Positions 24,774-35,586 are shown, numbered from the stretch's first letter. The stretch: DNA of 64,000 nt from Aporrectodea caliginosa (GCA_020284085.1 JACEVL010000804.1:657501-721500), one strand, 5' to 3'. The notes: generated from the letters alone by a model not told the origin. Numbers and translations: made by a program.

Positions 24774-24935
24774 GGCCGTCTGTTCTGTTAGTAGTTAAGA
24801 TTTATGTCCTGTCATTTGTGTTCTTGTGAATTGTTTCAATTGCATAACTGTACACTGTAACCGGTTGCGGTTTGTCAACCGGATTGTTTGAATAAACGAA
24901 AATATTATTATTATTACTATTATTATAATATTTTT
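24774..24935 (+). mobile_element. Family E retroposon 3' end
   Basis: CTGTTCTGTTAGTAGTTAA, GTTTCAATTGCATAACTG, and CAACCGGATTGTTTGAATAA lead to an ATT-repeat tail. Copies are at 50.08 kb (plus) and 40.2 kb (minus). In the 40.2-kb copy this 3' part is attached to a tRNA-derived head, so the family is a SINE or a LINE/SINE pair sharing a tail. Confidence 0.75.
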
Positions 24936-24984
24936 ATGTTGGCCCTATGTATGTATGAATGTATGGCCGTCATGGCTCAATCCA

Positions 24985-25190
24985 AATCCAGATTCTTCGC
25001 CTGCATAGGTCCTTCTCTGTGGAATGGACTTCCTCCACCGGTTCTCTCCGCAATTCTTTCTGGTAGTCTTTCCTCATCTTTTTATAAACTAAAATCCTGT
25101 CATTTCCCTCTAGGTTGCTCGCACTGGGAGCGCTTCTGAAAGGCTTTTGCTGAGAGAAGCGCTTTATAAATGGCCAAATACAATACAATA
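24985..25190 (+). mobile_element. LINE family C C-terminus and tail
   Basis: The plus frame reads I-G-P-S-L-W-N-G-L-P-P-P followed by S-S-S-F-Y-K-L-K, the usual G-P-x-x-W-N-x-L-P end of LINE ORF2. It then passes CACTGGGAGCGCTTCTGAAA and reaches GCGCTTTATAAATGGCC and CAAATACAATACAATA. It is 5'-truncated at about 24985. Confidence 0.7.
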
Positions 25191-25404
25191 TGTATAAATA
25201 TATGTATATATTTTTGCATCTATGTATGTGTATATACATGGATATAGGTATCAGATCACTTATATAGCGCCGTTCATAAACACAATGGACCAAAAAGCAC
25301 AGTATGTTCGCATCGTCATAAATGAGCGTCAGAATGTAAGAATTGTCAGGATGCGCAATGGTGTATCTGGATACATACACGCATAAATAAATGTTTATGT
25401 ATGC

Positions 25405-25545
25405 TTACATATTACATAATACATTACAACACCTCACATTACACCAAATGACGCTTTCCGTTACAACACATAGCATCACATTACATCACGCGTTGCGTCA
25501 CATTAAATCACATTACCTCGCATTACAAATTATACTATAGGCGTT
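25405..25545. repeat. Degenerate ATTAC-type repeat
   Basis: Many CATTAC / ACATTAC / CACATTA words at irregular spacing, an aged pentanucleotide array like the tail at 61.97 kb. Confidence 0.65.
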
Positions 25546-26440
25546 ACAAGCGTCAACGTCATAAAAGCGTCAAATTACGTTAAATCGCCGGAAAGCATCT
25601 GACTAACAACCTGAATCCAACAACAAGTTCCTTGCGATTGAAATATAGTGTCTTTAGACTGAGTTGCACGTTTCAGGGCAAGGTGTTCTGCTTCTGCTTC
25701 GTTACCAGATTTTGTTCGGCTGATATCAGGACGGGAAGAGAGATATCTGCAGAACGGAAAGTGCTTCTTACAGATGAAATTAGAAGCTGGCGACCACCTC
25801 CGCATTGAGTGTAACCGTCGGGAGGGTATGGACAGAGTAGACCTGGTTGGGGCAGAGAAGACCATCGTGTGGTCGCCGAAAAGAACTGATGAGAGACCAG
25901 GTGAGAGCCGAGAAATGGAGATAAGGACATTGAAGGAGACAGAAAGCGAGATAGCTTTCCTTCAGTCTTTGTCTCTCCTTTCCCTGTTCTAATCAGAATG
26001 AGAGACAGGGACAGAGACAGAGACAGGGGGAAAGGGAGATAGAGATTCGGAAACAGTCAAATAGACAGACAGACACAGAAAAAGAGAGACATAGAGAGAC
26101 AGAGAAAGGAACAGAGAGAATCATAGACAGACAAAGACATCGCGACAAACACAGAGACAAAGCAAGAAAGACAAATAGGCAGAAAGATGGAGACAGAGTA
26201 ACAGATTGAAAGACAGACAGAGACAGAAGTAAAGACAGAAACACACGGAGACAAAGAGAAATAAAGAGAAAACATCATACAGACAGAGAGAGACAGATAG
26301 AGAGACATAGAAATCGACTCGGTGGCCACTACAGAGAAGAATAGACATAGAGACAGACAGACATAGAGATACAGACAGACATAGAGACACAGACACACAG
26401 AGGTGACTCTGTGGCCAATCGAGGTACTACTGTTCGTACT
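25546..26440. other. Non-coding; purine-rich GACAGA block
   Basis: 25.56-25.99 kb holds overlapping frames on both strands (72-96 codons) without motifs. 25.99-26.40 kb is a degenerate GACAGAGA microsatellite. No gene is supported. Confidence 0.5.
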
Positions 26441-27210
26441 GTTAAGTCGTCGGGGTCTTTGTTGGACGGACTACAGACAGCGTTGGTCTAAGTCGTCCAC
26501 GGCTAGACGACGACGGTGCTCCTAACGACGCAATGTCGTGCTCCGATTTAATAATTTCAAGAAGGATAGATTCCACGTCCCGCTGGACCAGTCGCCCATC
26601 AACAACAACAACAACAACCACTATTCTCCACCACAACCACCTCCACCACCACCACAAAAACGCCCAGTTAATAAGAGCCATCGAACGCCTCCCTTCTTGC
26701 CTCTCTTTTTGTCTGTGTGTACGTCTGTCCATCAGTTCGCCTGCCTCTCTCTAACTATAGCTATCTGCCTGCCTACTCCATTTCTGTCTACATGTATACC
26801 TGTCTGTCAATCTATCCTTCTATCTCCATATCTGCCTGTCTGCCTCTCTATCTGCCTGTCTACCTGCCTGTCTTTGTGTTGCTGCTTTTGGTAGCACGCA
26901 CAGCCCAGCCTTAGAGGCTTGCAAATCCCTTATTTCGATAGCTAACACAAAAGCAGTGAGATTGCTAACATACGTTCGTATTTGCTGATAGTGTATTGGA
27001 GAGCTACTGTGTTTCGAGGGCATCTACACCTGCATGCAGTGGCTTCAAAATGCCTTGCGCCATAGAAATCAGAGTATCCGAGCTAAATGCCAGTCAGCAC
27101 GGTTTAAATTTCAAATGCACTTGAAACTATGGAATTACAATGTCTATTGATTCCAGAGCAATTCAGAAATTCATCTTTGACATCTCACAGATATAAAAAA
27201 AATGCCTAGA
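26441..27210. other. Non-coding; CTGT/CTGC pyrimidine block
   Basis: Contains AACAACAAC and CCACCACC words (26.60-26.66 kb) and a degenerate CTGTCTGCCT block (26.70-26.88 kb). No gene seen. Confidence 0.45.
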
Positions 27211-27440
27211 CATAGTATGGCATAGAAATGTATAGTATATAGTATAGTACAGTGTAACGTACCAGTAAACCGTAGAAGTGTATAGTATATCATGATATTA
27301 CATAGCATAGCACAGTATTGTATAGTTATAGTATAGTGAGAAATGGCATATGGTGTAATCTCGAGTAGTGTAATGATAAGTGTAGTCGAGTAGTCTGTTG
27401 TACTAGTGTTGTAGTGATGTACGTGTATAGTATAACTCTG
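27211..27440. repeat. Degenerate ATAGT-type repeat
   Basis: TATAGTATAGTAC, CATAGCATAGCAC and TATAGTTATAGTATAG words with many substitutions, a worn version of the clean ATAGT array at 28.0 kb. Confidence 0.65.
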
Positions 27441-27521
27441 CTACATGTATGCTATAAGTATGTGGTATTCTTAGTATCAATGGACCAGACTTACCGAGGG
27501 AAAGTAAATTGGTATGAAGAA

Positions 27522-27590
<69 letters not shown>

Positions 27591-27597
27591 TATATAT

Positions 27598-27632
<35 letters not shown>
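27522..27632. repeat. (TA)n microsatellite
   Basis: About 30 AT units, then TACACACACA, AT units, GGTAT, and more AT units. Confidence 0.95.
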
Positions 27633-27634
<2 letters not shown>

Positions 27635-27939
27635 TATAGGCTTGGTATGCATTTCTCATTCCCATGAAAACAGTTCAGATTTCCGACGGAGACCATCCAC
27701 CTTGAGTGCGGTGTATTTCAATTGCAATGTACTTGACGATCTCCGGTCGACATTCAGCCTCACAGCCATCCGGAAAATTGGTCCATTCTAGACTACAAAA
27801 TGAGCTACGTAAATGCCCTATCAGATTACATCGCGATATAGTAACATACACCTTCCTGTAAGGCCACTAAATCGACGGTGGACGCAGACTGATGTAGACC
27901 CATGAACCACCACAACGATCAATGCAATAGATTGCAATA

Positions 27940-28285
27940 CAATATAGCACAGCATATATAATTATAGTACAGTACAGCATAGTACAGTATAGTATAGCAT
28001 AGTATATGGTATGGTATAGTATAGTATAGTATAGTATAGTATAGTATAGTATAGTATAGTATAGTATAGTATAGTATAGTATAGTATAGTATAGTATAGT
28101 ATAGTATAGTATAGTATAGTATAGTATAGTATAGTATAGTATAGTATAGTATAGTATAGTATAGTATAGTATAGTATAGTATAGTATAGTATAGTATAGT
28201 ATAGTATAGTATAGTATAGTATAGTATAGTATAGTATAGCATAGTATAGTATTAGTATAGTGTAGCGTAGTACAGTGCAGTATAG
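27940..28285. repeat. (ATAGT)n pentanucleotide satellite
   Basis: About 46 near-perfect ATAGT units (28016-28246), with degenerate units (TACAGT, TATAGC, TATGGT) fading out on both sides. No reading frame over it is meaningful. Confidence 0.95.
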
Positions 28286-28289
28286 ACAA

Positions 28290-28975
28290 TTTAATTCAAT
28301 TTAATTTGTAGCATTGCATTGCATCTATTCAAGTAGGTCTATACCGTTCATTCAAATAATTTTTAATTCAAGCAATGTATTTACCAAATCATATATGAAT
28401 TCAACTCAGTTCATTCAGATCATTCAATTCAATTCAGATAATAACATTATATATGTTGCTTTATTAACAAGCTGGGTTGCATCATGTATGTGGATGCCTT
28501 ATTGTTTCATTTGGTTTTTCTCTTCTGATGGCTACAGAAATAAATTATTTGATTTGCTTTGATATCATTTTGCTATCGGCATCGGTAGCTGGGATTCAGG
28601 CCTTGCTAGATAAATGTAGTCAGCTATGCCTAACATTTTATCGTATTGAATCCTGGTGTCTAGCGTTCGATCCACGATGCGATGCATCCCTGCCAGATAA
28701 GTGTATGGACCTAGGTCACAAAAAGGTTTAACGGACTGAGCAGGTGAAATATTTGGGATTTATCTTTCGCGCTGGTAACAAACTTAGATTAATTTGAATA
28801 GCGTAATGCGCAATTTTACGCGGCTGGTAATAACATTTGAAAAACCTCTTCGAGTTTGTCGCAGCTTCACTTATAGCAGACATAATAATTATAGCCTCCC
28901 AGGTCTAAGATATGGCTCAGTTGCAGTGAGATTTTCTCAGCCTCAGCTGAGTAAATAAAGGCTTGCTGGAACAAT
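28290..28975. other. Non-coding stretch, no gene seen
   Basis: ATTCAATT-rich at the left. The rest is unremarkable. Confidence 0.4.
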
Positions 28976-29975
28976 GTGTATCGTAAGGGTTTGGTTTTCA
29001 CATTATGGGAATCAGTAAGATTATTTATTGTAGGCCTAGACAGTTTGGACTTTAAATCTATGAGAGTTATTGCCACGTTTAAACTTCTTGAACGCTTACT
29101 AACTGCTGGTAATGCGGAGCGCATTGTTTGTAAGGCCATTATGCTGACACGTGCTTCAATTATTTGGCACTGCTCCGGCATACATCAGAGAGCTCTGTGT
29201 TCCAGTTTTGAGTCAGCCCATGGAGATATGCTGATGCCACGCTGTCGCACTGCAATTCAAGCTAACCGTGCCTTCTCGTGTATTGGAATATCCTCCTTGA
29301 ACAGTAGAGAGTGACATGGGGAATTTCCCCGCGGTAAAAGCGCGGTAACCGCGGTAAATCCCGCGGTAATGGGGACAACAATTGCGGTAATACCGCGGTA
29401 ATGGGGTTTACTCTCGCGGTAATACCGCGGTAATGGGGAATGAGCCGGCAATAAACCCGGGTGATGTTAAGAACTTGAGAATTGACAAGAAGAATTTGTT
29501 ATTTCCTGAAGCCTACTAGTCAGAAATAGTCAGGACTTGGTTAAATGCAAACTGTCGATAAGATAATAACAGACTAATGCAGTCAGCAATACAAATAGTT
29601 TTGTAAGCTAAAAGTTGTTATTTTTAAATTTGAATTGGTATAAACGTTTTGCGGGGAATGTGATGTCGTCCTGCGGGGATGGGGTGGGGATGGGGAGAAA
29701 ACCTGCGGGGATGGGGCGGGGATGGGAACGACTTACTTGGTGCGGGGTGGGGATGGGGACGAGATTGTCTCCCCGCGTCACTCTCTAATAGACTGTTCAA
29801 TAGAGAGTCTCTATTGAACAGTCTGCCATTTAACTTACGTACTGCTGCCTTTGACTCTGTGCAGCATAGACTTGCTGTCTTAAAACGCATTTGTTTAGAT
29901 CTGGTCGATACTCATAGACTCATAGGTACAGCGCCTTTGTGAGTTACTTAAACTGCGCTATATTAAGTGTCCTCA
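28976..29975 (+). mobile_element. LINE family D, interrupted by a hAT element
   Basis: The left part (to 29304) has a plus frame ending with H-G-D-M-L-M-P-R-C-R-T and R-A-F-S-C-I-G. The right part (from 29814) continues N-S-L-P-F-N-L-R-T, the expected next block of a LINE ORF2 C-terminus, then V-Q-H-R-L-A-V-L-K-R. The 3' UTR runs to GCGCTATATTAAGTG near 29965. The copy is 5'-truncated, with several stops. The two halves are separated by the element at 29305-29787. Confidence 0.7.
29305..29787. mobile_element. hAT-type MITE inside a LINE
   Basis: A 483-bp element with ends TAGAGAGTGACATGGGGA and, inverted, TAGAGAGTGACGCGGGGA (16 of 18 identical). The 8-bp target word TTGAACAG occurs at 29297-29304 and 29814-29821. 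Between the right end and the right target copy there are 26 extra bases forming an inverted copy of the junction. Subterminal repeats are CGCGGTAAT-type at the left and GGGGATGGGG-type at the right, so the right third could form G-quadruplexes. Confidence 0.85.
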
Positions 29976-30701
29976 TTCATACATCTTACATACGTTTATT
30001 CTGCTGCCGCTGACATTCGGTTATGGACACGAATTGAATTCTCTAGTTAACAAACTTGGTTTTTCAGTAAGAATAACTTGTCATATGTCGGATCGCATTT
30101 CTGCAAAGTTTGAGTTGCCGTGTATGAGAGTGTATCTTGTATTTTTCGTTTTACTAGTGCTCGTTTATCTGTTTTCTGTTCTGCAAAGTCGGTTATTATC
30201 AATTGAAAGCGGGGATGAATGCCTGCTATCGCGTTCAAAGACTCATTATTAGTTAAGTTATATGAGCTTTAGAATAGAATAACAAGCACACATTCAACTT
30301 TTTTGATTCAGATTTACCGACTTTACGCACGTTTTGACTACCATCAAAAATAAATAGATAAATAAGAGGGATTCTTAGCTTAAACCATCTCTTTTCATTA
30401 TTCCATCCGACTGCATAGCGTAACCAATATTAGTTGCGCCATATGTTAATACTTCAATTTTGACGGCGACATGTTCCAGCTTCAAGTCTAAGTCTGATTT
30501 GAGGCCTTGTCGTTTCCAACGATCGATCCGTCCATCCCTCTCTCTGTCCGTCTGTCTGTCCGTCCGTCTGTCTGTTCGTCTGTCGCTGCGCTGTACATCT
30601 CTCCGCGACTGTGGGAGGCATCTGCGCCTGAGAATAAGCAGACGGTCTGCGTCTGGCCAGAAGGTGCCGTGAATACGTTAGACTTACTATTTTTCTCAGG
30701 G
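29976..30701. other. Non-coding stretch, no gene seen
   Basis: Contains a short CTGTCCGT microsatellite (30.53-30.60 kb). Frames over it are artefacts. Confidence 0.4.
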
Positions 30702-30866
30702 ATGGGCGCCGCCGCCGACAAAACGACACCGTTAAGAGCGCCCGACGTGTTTATTTATGGCGCACACCTCCTGCCGGAGATTTACCAAGAAGAAGACGAC
30801 GACGATGAGGAGGAGGATGGAGAAGAGAGGAGGTTGGTGGAAACGGCATGGGAAATGGAGACGTAG
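30702..30866 (+). CDS. Candidate small acidic ORF or exon
   Basis: A 54-codon frame starts at ATG in GGGATGGGCGCC and ends at TAG 30864-30866. The ATG lies 2 bp after a plausible 3' splice site (TTACTATTTTTCTCAG). The product begins M-G-A-A-A-D-K-T-T-P and has an acidic core Q-E-E-D-D-D-D-E-E-E-D-G-E. Local GC is higher than in the flanks. I do not recognise it. The acidic core is encoded by GAC/GAG repeats and could be a decayed GAN microsatellite, so chance is a serious alternative. Confidence 0.2.
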   Translation: MGAAADKTTPLRAPDVFIYGAHLLPEIYQEEDDDDEEEDGEERRLVETAWEMET

Positions 30867-31450
30867 GAAGGGACGATGAGGATGAATACAAATTTTCAAT
30901 TTTGGTTGCGCTGCAGCATCAGTTGACGACAATTGGCTCCATTTAGATGCTTTTAAAGTAGTGTTTATAGATAGGTCTCCAGAGTGTGAGATATATTGCG
31001 TCCTATGCTAAAGATAGTCCGGCGTTTCTATATCTGTGAACTGTTCTATTTTCAACTCACCCCAGTTGCCACTTGCCAGCGCTATTTATGGTTTCACATA
31101 ATATTAATCGTAGTATATATAGGCTAGTCCTCCTCTTTCAATTCCTCCTGGTCCGTCATGATCACTCCTCGCTTTACCACTATATCTCTCTCCATCTTTA
31201 AGTCTGTGTTGTTCGACAATTATTATGGAAGCTGAACGATAAGAGGTTTTCAGTCTATTTAACTGTTCAAGTTTTAAATTACCGTATGTATTTCAAAGTA
31301 TAAATAGTGTGTTGTCTGATACAAGTGCGTAGTTGACAGCATCGAGAGTGTAGTTATCATGTCTTTGGTGCACACACTGCACACTGTGCACAGTGTGTAA
31401 TGTGAATTTTTTGAAAGATTAGCTCAAGTCAACTGCACATGATTTCGTTC
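30867..31450. other. Non-coding stretch, no gene seen
   Basis: AT-rich. It contains an 18-bp perfect palindrome at 31380-31397. Confidence 0.4.
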
Positions 31451-31453
31451 TAA

Positions 31454-31808
31454 GGGGTCGTCCATTAATTATGTCAACAAATAGGGGGAAGGGGGTTTTG
31501 AAAAGTTTGACAGTTGTTGACAGGGGAGGGGGTTTGGTCCAAGTTGACGTCAACAAATTTTTTTTGAATAAATGGAAAAATATGGTAAATGACTAAAAAA
31601 GGTCATCAGGAAAAAATGTCTAAAAAACCAGTCATCGGAGTTTAAATCTCTAAAAAAAAGGTCATTGAGAAAAAGTCAGTCTGGCTACGGCTGCCGGTAG
31701 GGGGGTTCTGGGATTGTTGACATAATTTTTGGGGGTCCGTCAATGTTTGACAAGGGGGAGGGGGTCAAAAAGGCCTAAAATTTGTTGACATAATTAATGG
31801 ATAACCCC
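31454..31808. mobile_element. PIF/Harbinger-type MITE
   Basis: A 355-bp element flanked by TAA at 31451-31453 and 31809-31811. The inverted ends are 29 bp with two mismatches: both start GGGGT and share CCATTAATTATGTCAACA. A 3-bp TAA/TTA duplication and G-run tips are typical of PIF/Harbinger. Subterminal GTTGACA words recur on both sides. There is no coding capacity. Confidence 0.82.
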
Positions 31809-31811
31809 TAA

Positions 31812-32705
31812 TAGGCCTACCTGAAATTTTACTTAACAGCGCAAAGTACAGATTTGACAGTTTTAGGAAGAGTGTGCAGTCTACATTTCGGAATATTTTG
31901 GCATTGATATAATTATTTCACTCTTTCTCGGATATCTCTAACTCTCTTATAACTATTTTCTGCGTACTGTCTTCAGTAGTGTTTCTGAGTTTCTGAATGC
32001 ACAATTCCTCTGTGATATATATCACCCCACTCCACTAGATTCCCTTTTACGGAACGTTAATGCAGACAACCATATATAACAGTAGCCTACTAATTTCGTC
32101 TAACAGGACACGGTCTGTCGCTTAGAGTAATGGGGGGAAACAACACCATAGATCAATGCTTTGTCATTACATAGTGACAATTAACAAATATGAAGACATT
32201 ATTACATTGTATATGAATCCATAAAATATTTCTATTAGCTTTCGCATATTAATAATCTGTCTATATATTGGAACATGTATGTAGCTGACGACACGCATAA
32301 ATAGCGCTCTAAAGATACTCGATATAGGGCTTGGCCATTTAAGCCTACATCTCACACCACCTGGGTTGTCATAACATTCACCAAACACAAATTTATCTTT
32401 CTGCGCATTTTCATATAGAGTATAATACAAATAAAATACACATAAATTATAATAGTATGAATAAAATCAAATATATGTAAACATATAAAACTTAACTACT
32501 CATAGCTGCATAAATAGGCATTATACTATCTTACAAATATGGGCATTGGGAATGCTATCAAGCTGCCTATCGGTTATTATGACATTACATTGCCGTCTGC
32601 CTTGGATATCGCCCCTATAATTGCCGCTTCAACACTCGGTTCCAAAATATCTAGCAGTCGTCCTTGATGTTAGTGCGCTTGTTCATATAAAGTGCATTGG
32701 GGATG
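31812..32705. other. Non-coding stretch, no gene seen
   Basis: AT-rich; only chance frames. Confidence 0.4.
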
Positions 32706-32808
32706 TACCACTCCCTGACATTCAGTGCCACTCCTGACACTCTGTACCAGTCCCTGACCTTCTGTGCCATTCCCCGACAGTCTGTGCCATAACCTGGTGG
32801 TTTGTGCA
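32706..32808. repeat. 20-bp tandem repeat, about five units
   Basis: Units such as CCACTCCCTGACATTCAGTG and CCATTCCCCGACAGTCTGTG, 19-20 bp each and 70-85% alike. Confidence 0.75.
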
Positions 32809-33270
32809 CAACCTTGACGAGGCAAACCAAAAGCAATACAGTCTCGACGTTATTGGTCGGGTCTCGTTAAAGATGCGACGAAGCCAGCTACTCGTCCACC
32901 ACTAACAGAAGGAAATAATTACTGGAGAGCTTGCTAGCCTGATAAATTATTTATTTCGTACATTCGGGAACTGCTTGCACACCAGCGAATGCCCCTTAGA
33001 GAAGAAGAAGTCTCAAGAGGCCATTCGTCTGCTGTCGCTAGTAGTGACGTAAGCAAAGGCGACGTGGTCAGAAACGGAAATGTTGCTGCTTCCGGTAGAG
33101 GAGGATTCTGGGATGAGATGAAAAGGCATAATTATTTCGGAAGAAGGTTGGAAGCCATTGTGAAAAATTACTTAGGGAATTGTAAGAATATATTTCCTGT
33201 GGTTACACCTGGCTAATATACGGTAGTGAAGGAACTCTGATGAGACGGTGGCAGATTATTTGCCTTTGAA
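32809..33270. other. Non-coding stretch, no gene seen
   Basis: A 75-codon plus frame near 32.99-33.22 kb has no motif. Confidence 0.35.
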
Positions 33271-33278
33271 ATAGTGTG

Positions 33279-33396
33279 GCATCGTGGTCGATTGGTTAGA
33301 GCGCTCGGCTTGTAACGCTGAGAGACGGGTTCGAGCCTCGCCCGATGCAGTCAAGTGTGTAGGGACATTGAGCAAGTCCTTCACTCACAATTTAAT
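33279..33396 (+). mobile_element. tRNA-derived SINE with intact promoter head
   Basis: 33279-33349 can fold as a tRNA. It has a 6- of 7-bp acceptor stem (GCATCG with CGATGC), A box TGGTCGATTGGTTAGAGCGC (33285-33304), an anticodon arm TCGGC / GCTGA with seven-base loop TTGTAAC (formal anticodon GTA), and B box GGGTTCGAGCC (33327-33337). It continues into GTGTAGGGACATTGAGCAAG then TCCTTCACTCAC, which recurs in the copy at 45.66-45.77 kb. That marks it as a SINE body rather than a tRNA gene. A minus-oriented AATTCAATT-tailed retroposon end follows at about 33390-33420. Confidence 0.72.
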
Positions 33397-33841
33397 TCAA
33401 TTCAATTTATTGTTCCCAGAAACATAGTACACATCGTAGAGTTATGAAAAGCAGTAAGTACATGAGGTATTCATCATAACTTTATTTTATCAAATTGGGG
33501 AGCTATAATTATAGGCACACAAAAGACAGAGGTCTATTTCACAATAGTAATATAATGAAGATGATAGATGAATATCTTTCTCAAAGCATGGGGAGTTTTA
33601 ACATTTATAGGGACATATTAATTGCGTCTATAAAGAAACGAAAAGAATACTGGATGAAAATAATACCATTCGCTTAGGAAAGACCTGCATTGTGTATCCA
33701 GTAATTAAAAACCAGGAACAATCAATAGCTCTTCGCCATCGATGTTCTGTTATATGGTCGAGTGTGCACTTGTGAACTTTGGAAGGAGAGCAGCATCATA
33801 ATACGGTTGTAAATAAAAGAAGCCTTTCAACTGTATGTATG

Positions 33842-34185
33842 TATCTGAAGTTGTGAACGTTTATAAAGCGCATTTTAGTATCCTCTCAAAAACGCTATGA
33901 ACATCGCTGACTAAGGAATCTGAACAGGTGCATCTTTAGCCTTAGCTAAACATGTAGTTGGAGCAGAGTTGAAGGGACAGCTCGAATGCCAACGAGGAGA
34001 TTGTTCCAAATGGATGAACCAACGCACGAGAATGCACGGTGCAGGTGTGTTGACGAACGGCAGCGAGGGACCAGACGATCTCCTCGGGTGGATAAATGAA
34101 GCGACTGTATGTATGTATCCAGACTTTTAGAGCAGAGCTGAAATCGGTACAAACAGCTCTTGTATGTATGATGGTGCAAAGTCAA
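33842..34185 (-). mobile_element. LINE family D C-terminus and tail
   Basis: The minus frame reads L-S-T-R-G-D-R-L-V-P-R-C-R, R-A-F-S-C-V-G-S-S-I-W-N-N-L and G-I-R-A-V-P-S-T, a typical LINE ORF2 C-terminus. The 3' side (lower coordinates) has TTTATAAAGCGC near 33861 and a TATG-repeat end. Upstream coding sequence is lost. Confidence 0.65.
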
Positions 34186-34504
34186 CCAACGAAGCCGGGC
34201 AGAGGAGGAGGATCTTAAATTTGTGTTTAGGGTTCGAATCTCGGCATGTCAACTGTAAATGGCAGTTCGTGTTATGGGCTTTCAAGATGAGGTACAAAAC
34301 AGAGTAATATTGGTTCAATTTCACAAAAATTAGAAACAGAACTACCGGAGTAGGATGTTTATGTAAAGTACTGAATATCCGCTTTTTAGATAGTCCATCA
34401 GATCTAAATAGAACTTCTATAGCACCATTGTATAGCGCTCAATCGATTGTCACCATTAAGCAACATGGGTGGGCATACCAAAATTTAGGGTGAATGTAAA
34501 GTAA

Positions 34505-34800
34505 AAAAGTAAGTAAGTAGGCCTATATCCTTTATTGAAAAAGCAACTGCTAACAGCATTTTGGTGTACAAAGATCATTAAATAGATTTCGACCTAAAAA
34601 ATTAAGTATAAAGCATCCGTGTGACAAATGTTTTACGAGATAGAGAGTTTGCCTTAGGTATCATTCTATTGTGGGTTCTTGGGCGTAGCGAGTATGAAAC
34701 AGTTTTCACGGGAGGCAATAGCTGACGTAATACATGTGCAGGGTTGCTGACGATGGTAGAAAAGAGGTTAGGGTCTGCTTTTTGGCACAGTTGCTCGAAA
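34505..34800 (-). mobile_element. LINE family A C-terminus, 3' UTR and tail
   Basis: The minus strand reads N-P-A-H-V-L, L-L-P-P-V-K, L-R-P-R-T-H-N-R-M-I-P-K and L-S-R-K-T-F-V-T-R-M-L-Y-T-stop. A roughly 100-bp 3' UTR containing TTTGTACACCAAAATGCTG and TTCAATAAAGGATAT follows, then TACTTACTTAC. This is the best-preserved C-terminus of family A in the window. Confidence 0.75.
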
Positions 34801-35555
34801 CTTTGGTCTGATTCCGGTAGTAGCCTAATCTAAAACCGGAAGAAAAACACGAGTGGACATGGAAAACGCCTGCGGAGAAAATAAGTATAAGAAGAGACGA
34901 ATTTTAACAGATTCGACATTATCCTGCATAAAACTCGCGACCATAGTTAATATAAGTCTTACCAGAATTTAACGTTGAATAAGACGATGACAATTTAAGA
35001 CAGGACCAAGAGTAGTAAATTATGTCCAGTGGCTTAAGCATTCGTCTGGATAAAAAAAAACAGGCAGAAAAACTGCAGACTACAGACTGCTGTAAGTAAG
35101 GTGGCGGTGTGTTTTAAGGATAAGTAATAAATGGCTTAAGCGCTGAAAGGAGGTTGAGCGGCTTAGAGGATAGAAAAGCCGGAGAAACCATTGATGGGCA
35201 AACTGACAAGAGAGCGCGACAGACTAACTGACAAGTATAAAGACGAACAATCATGGATAGACAGAGAGACAGAAAGACAGATGCACACACTGAGAGAGGC
35301 AGAAATAATCACAGGGGATGAACAAACAGAAAGAAAAAATCATGGTCACCACAGATACAAAGAGACGGACACAGAGCTGACGGAAGCGGACAACCAATAG
35401 ACGAAGCCTAGGGACTAGCAATAATTCACTTTGATTTTTTTCTAAGCACTCAGCCAAAATTCCGGTAAGTATCAAGGCAGCTCTTCTCAGCTTTTACAAT
35501 TTCCAATGAGATCTTGGCGCCACTCATCGCATCTCCTGTCTAATCCTCCGGTTCT
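34801..35555. other. Non-coding stretch, no gene seen
   Basis: The part at 35.19-35.40 kb is GACAGA-rich with a chance 69-codon frame. Confidence 0.4.
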
Positions 35556-35560
35556 TGATG

Positions 35561-35586
35561 ACGGAAGTCCGTTCTGCGCATGCGCC
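35561..35586 (+). promoter_or_regulatory. ETS-like and NRF1-like site pair
   Basis: ACGGAAGT (ETS type, 35561-35568) lies 6 bp before TGCGCATGCGCC (NRF1 type, 35575-35586), in a locally GC-rich stretch. In animals this pairing is common in TATA-less promoters. No coding exon is recognised nearby, so a promoter role is inference. Confidence 0.3.

Noticed and set aside
33279..33349. Functional tRNA gene with anticodon GTA
   Set aside because: The acceptor and T stems each have a mismatch, and the downstream GTGTAGGGACATTGAGCAAG body recurs at 45.7 kb, so it is a SINE head.
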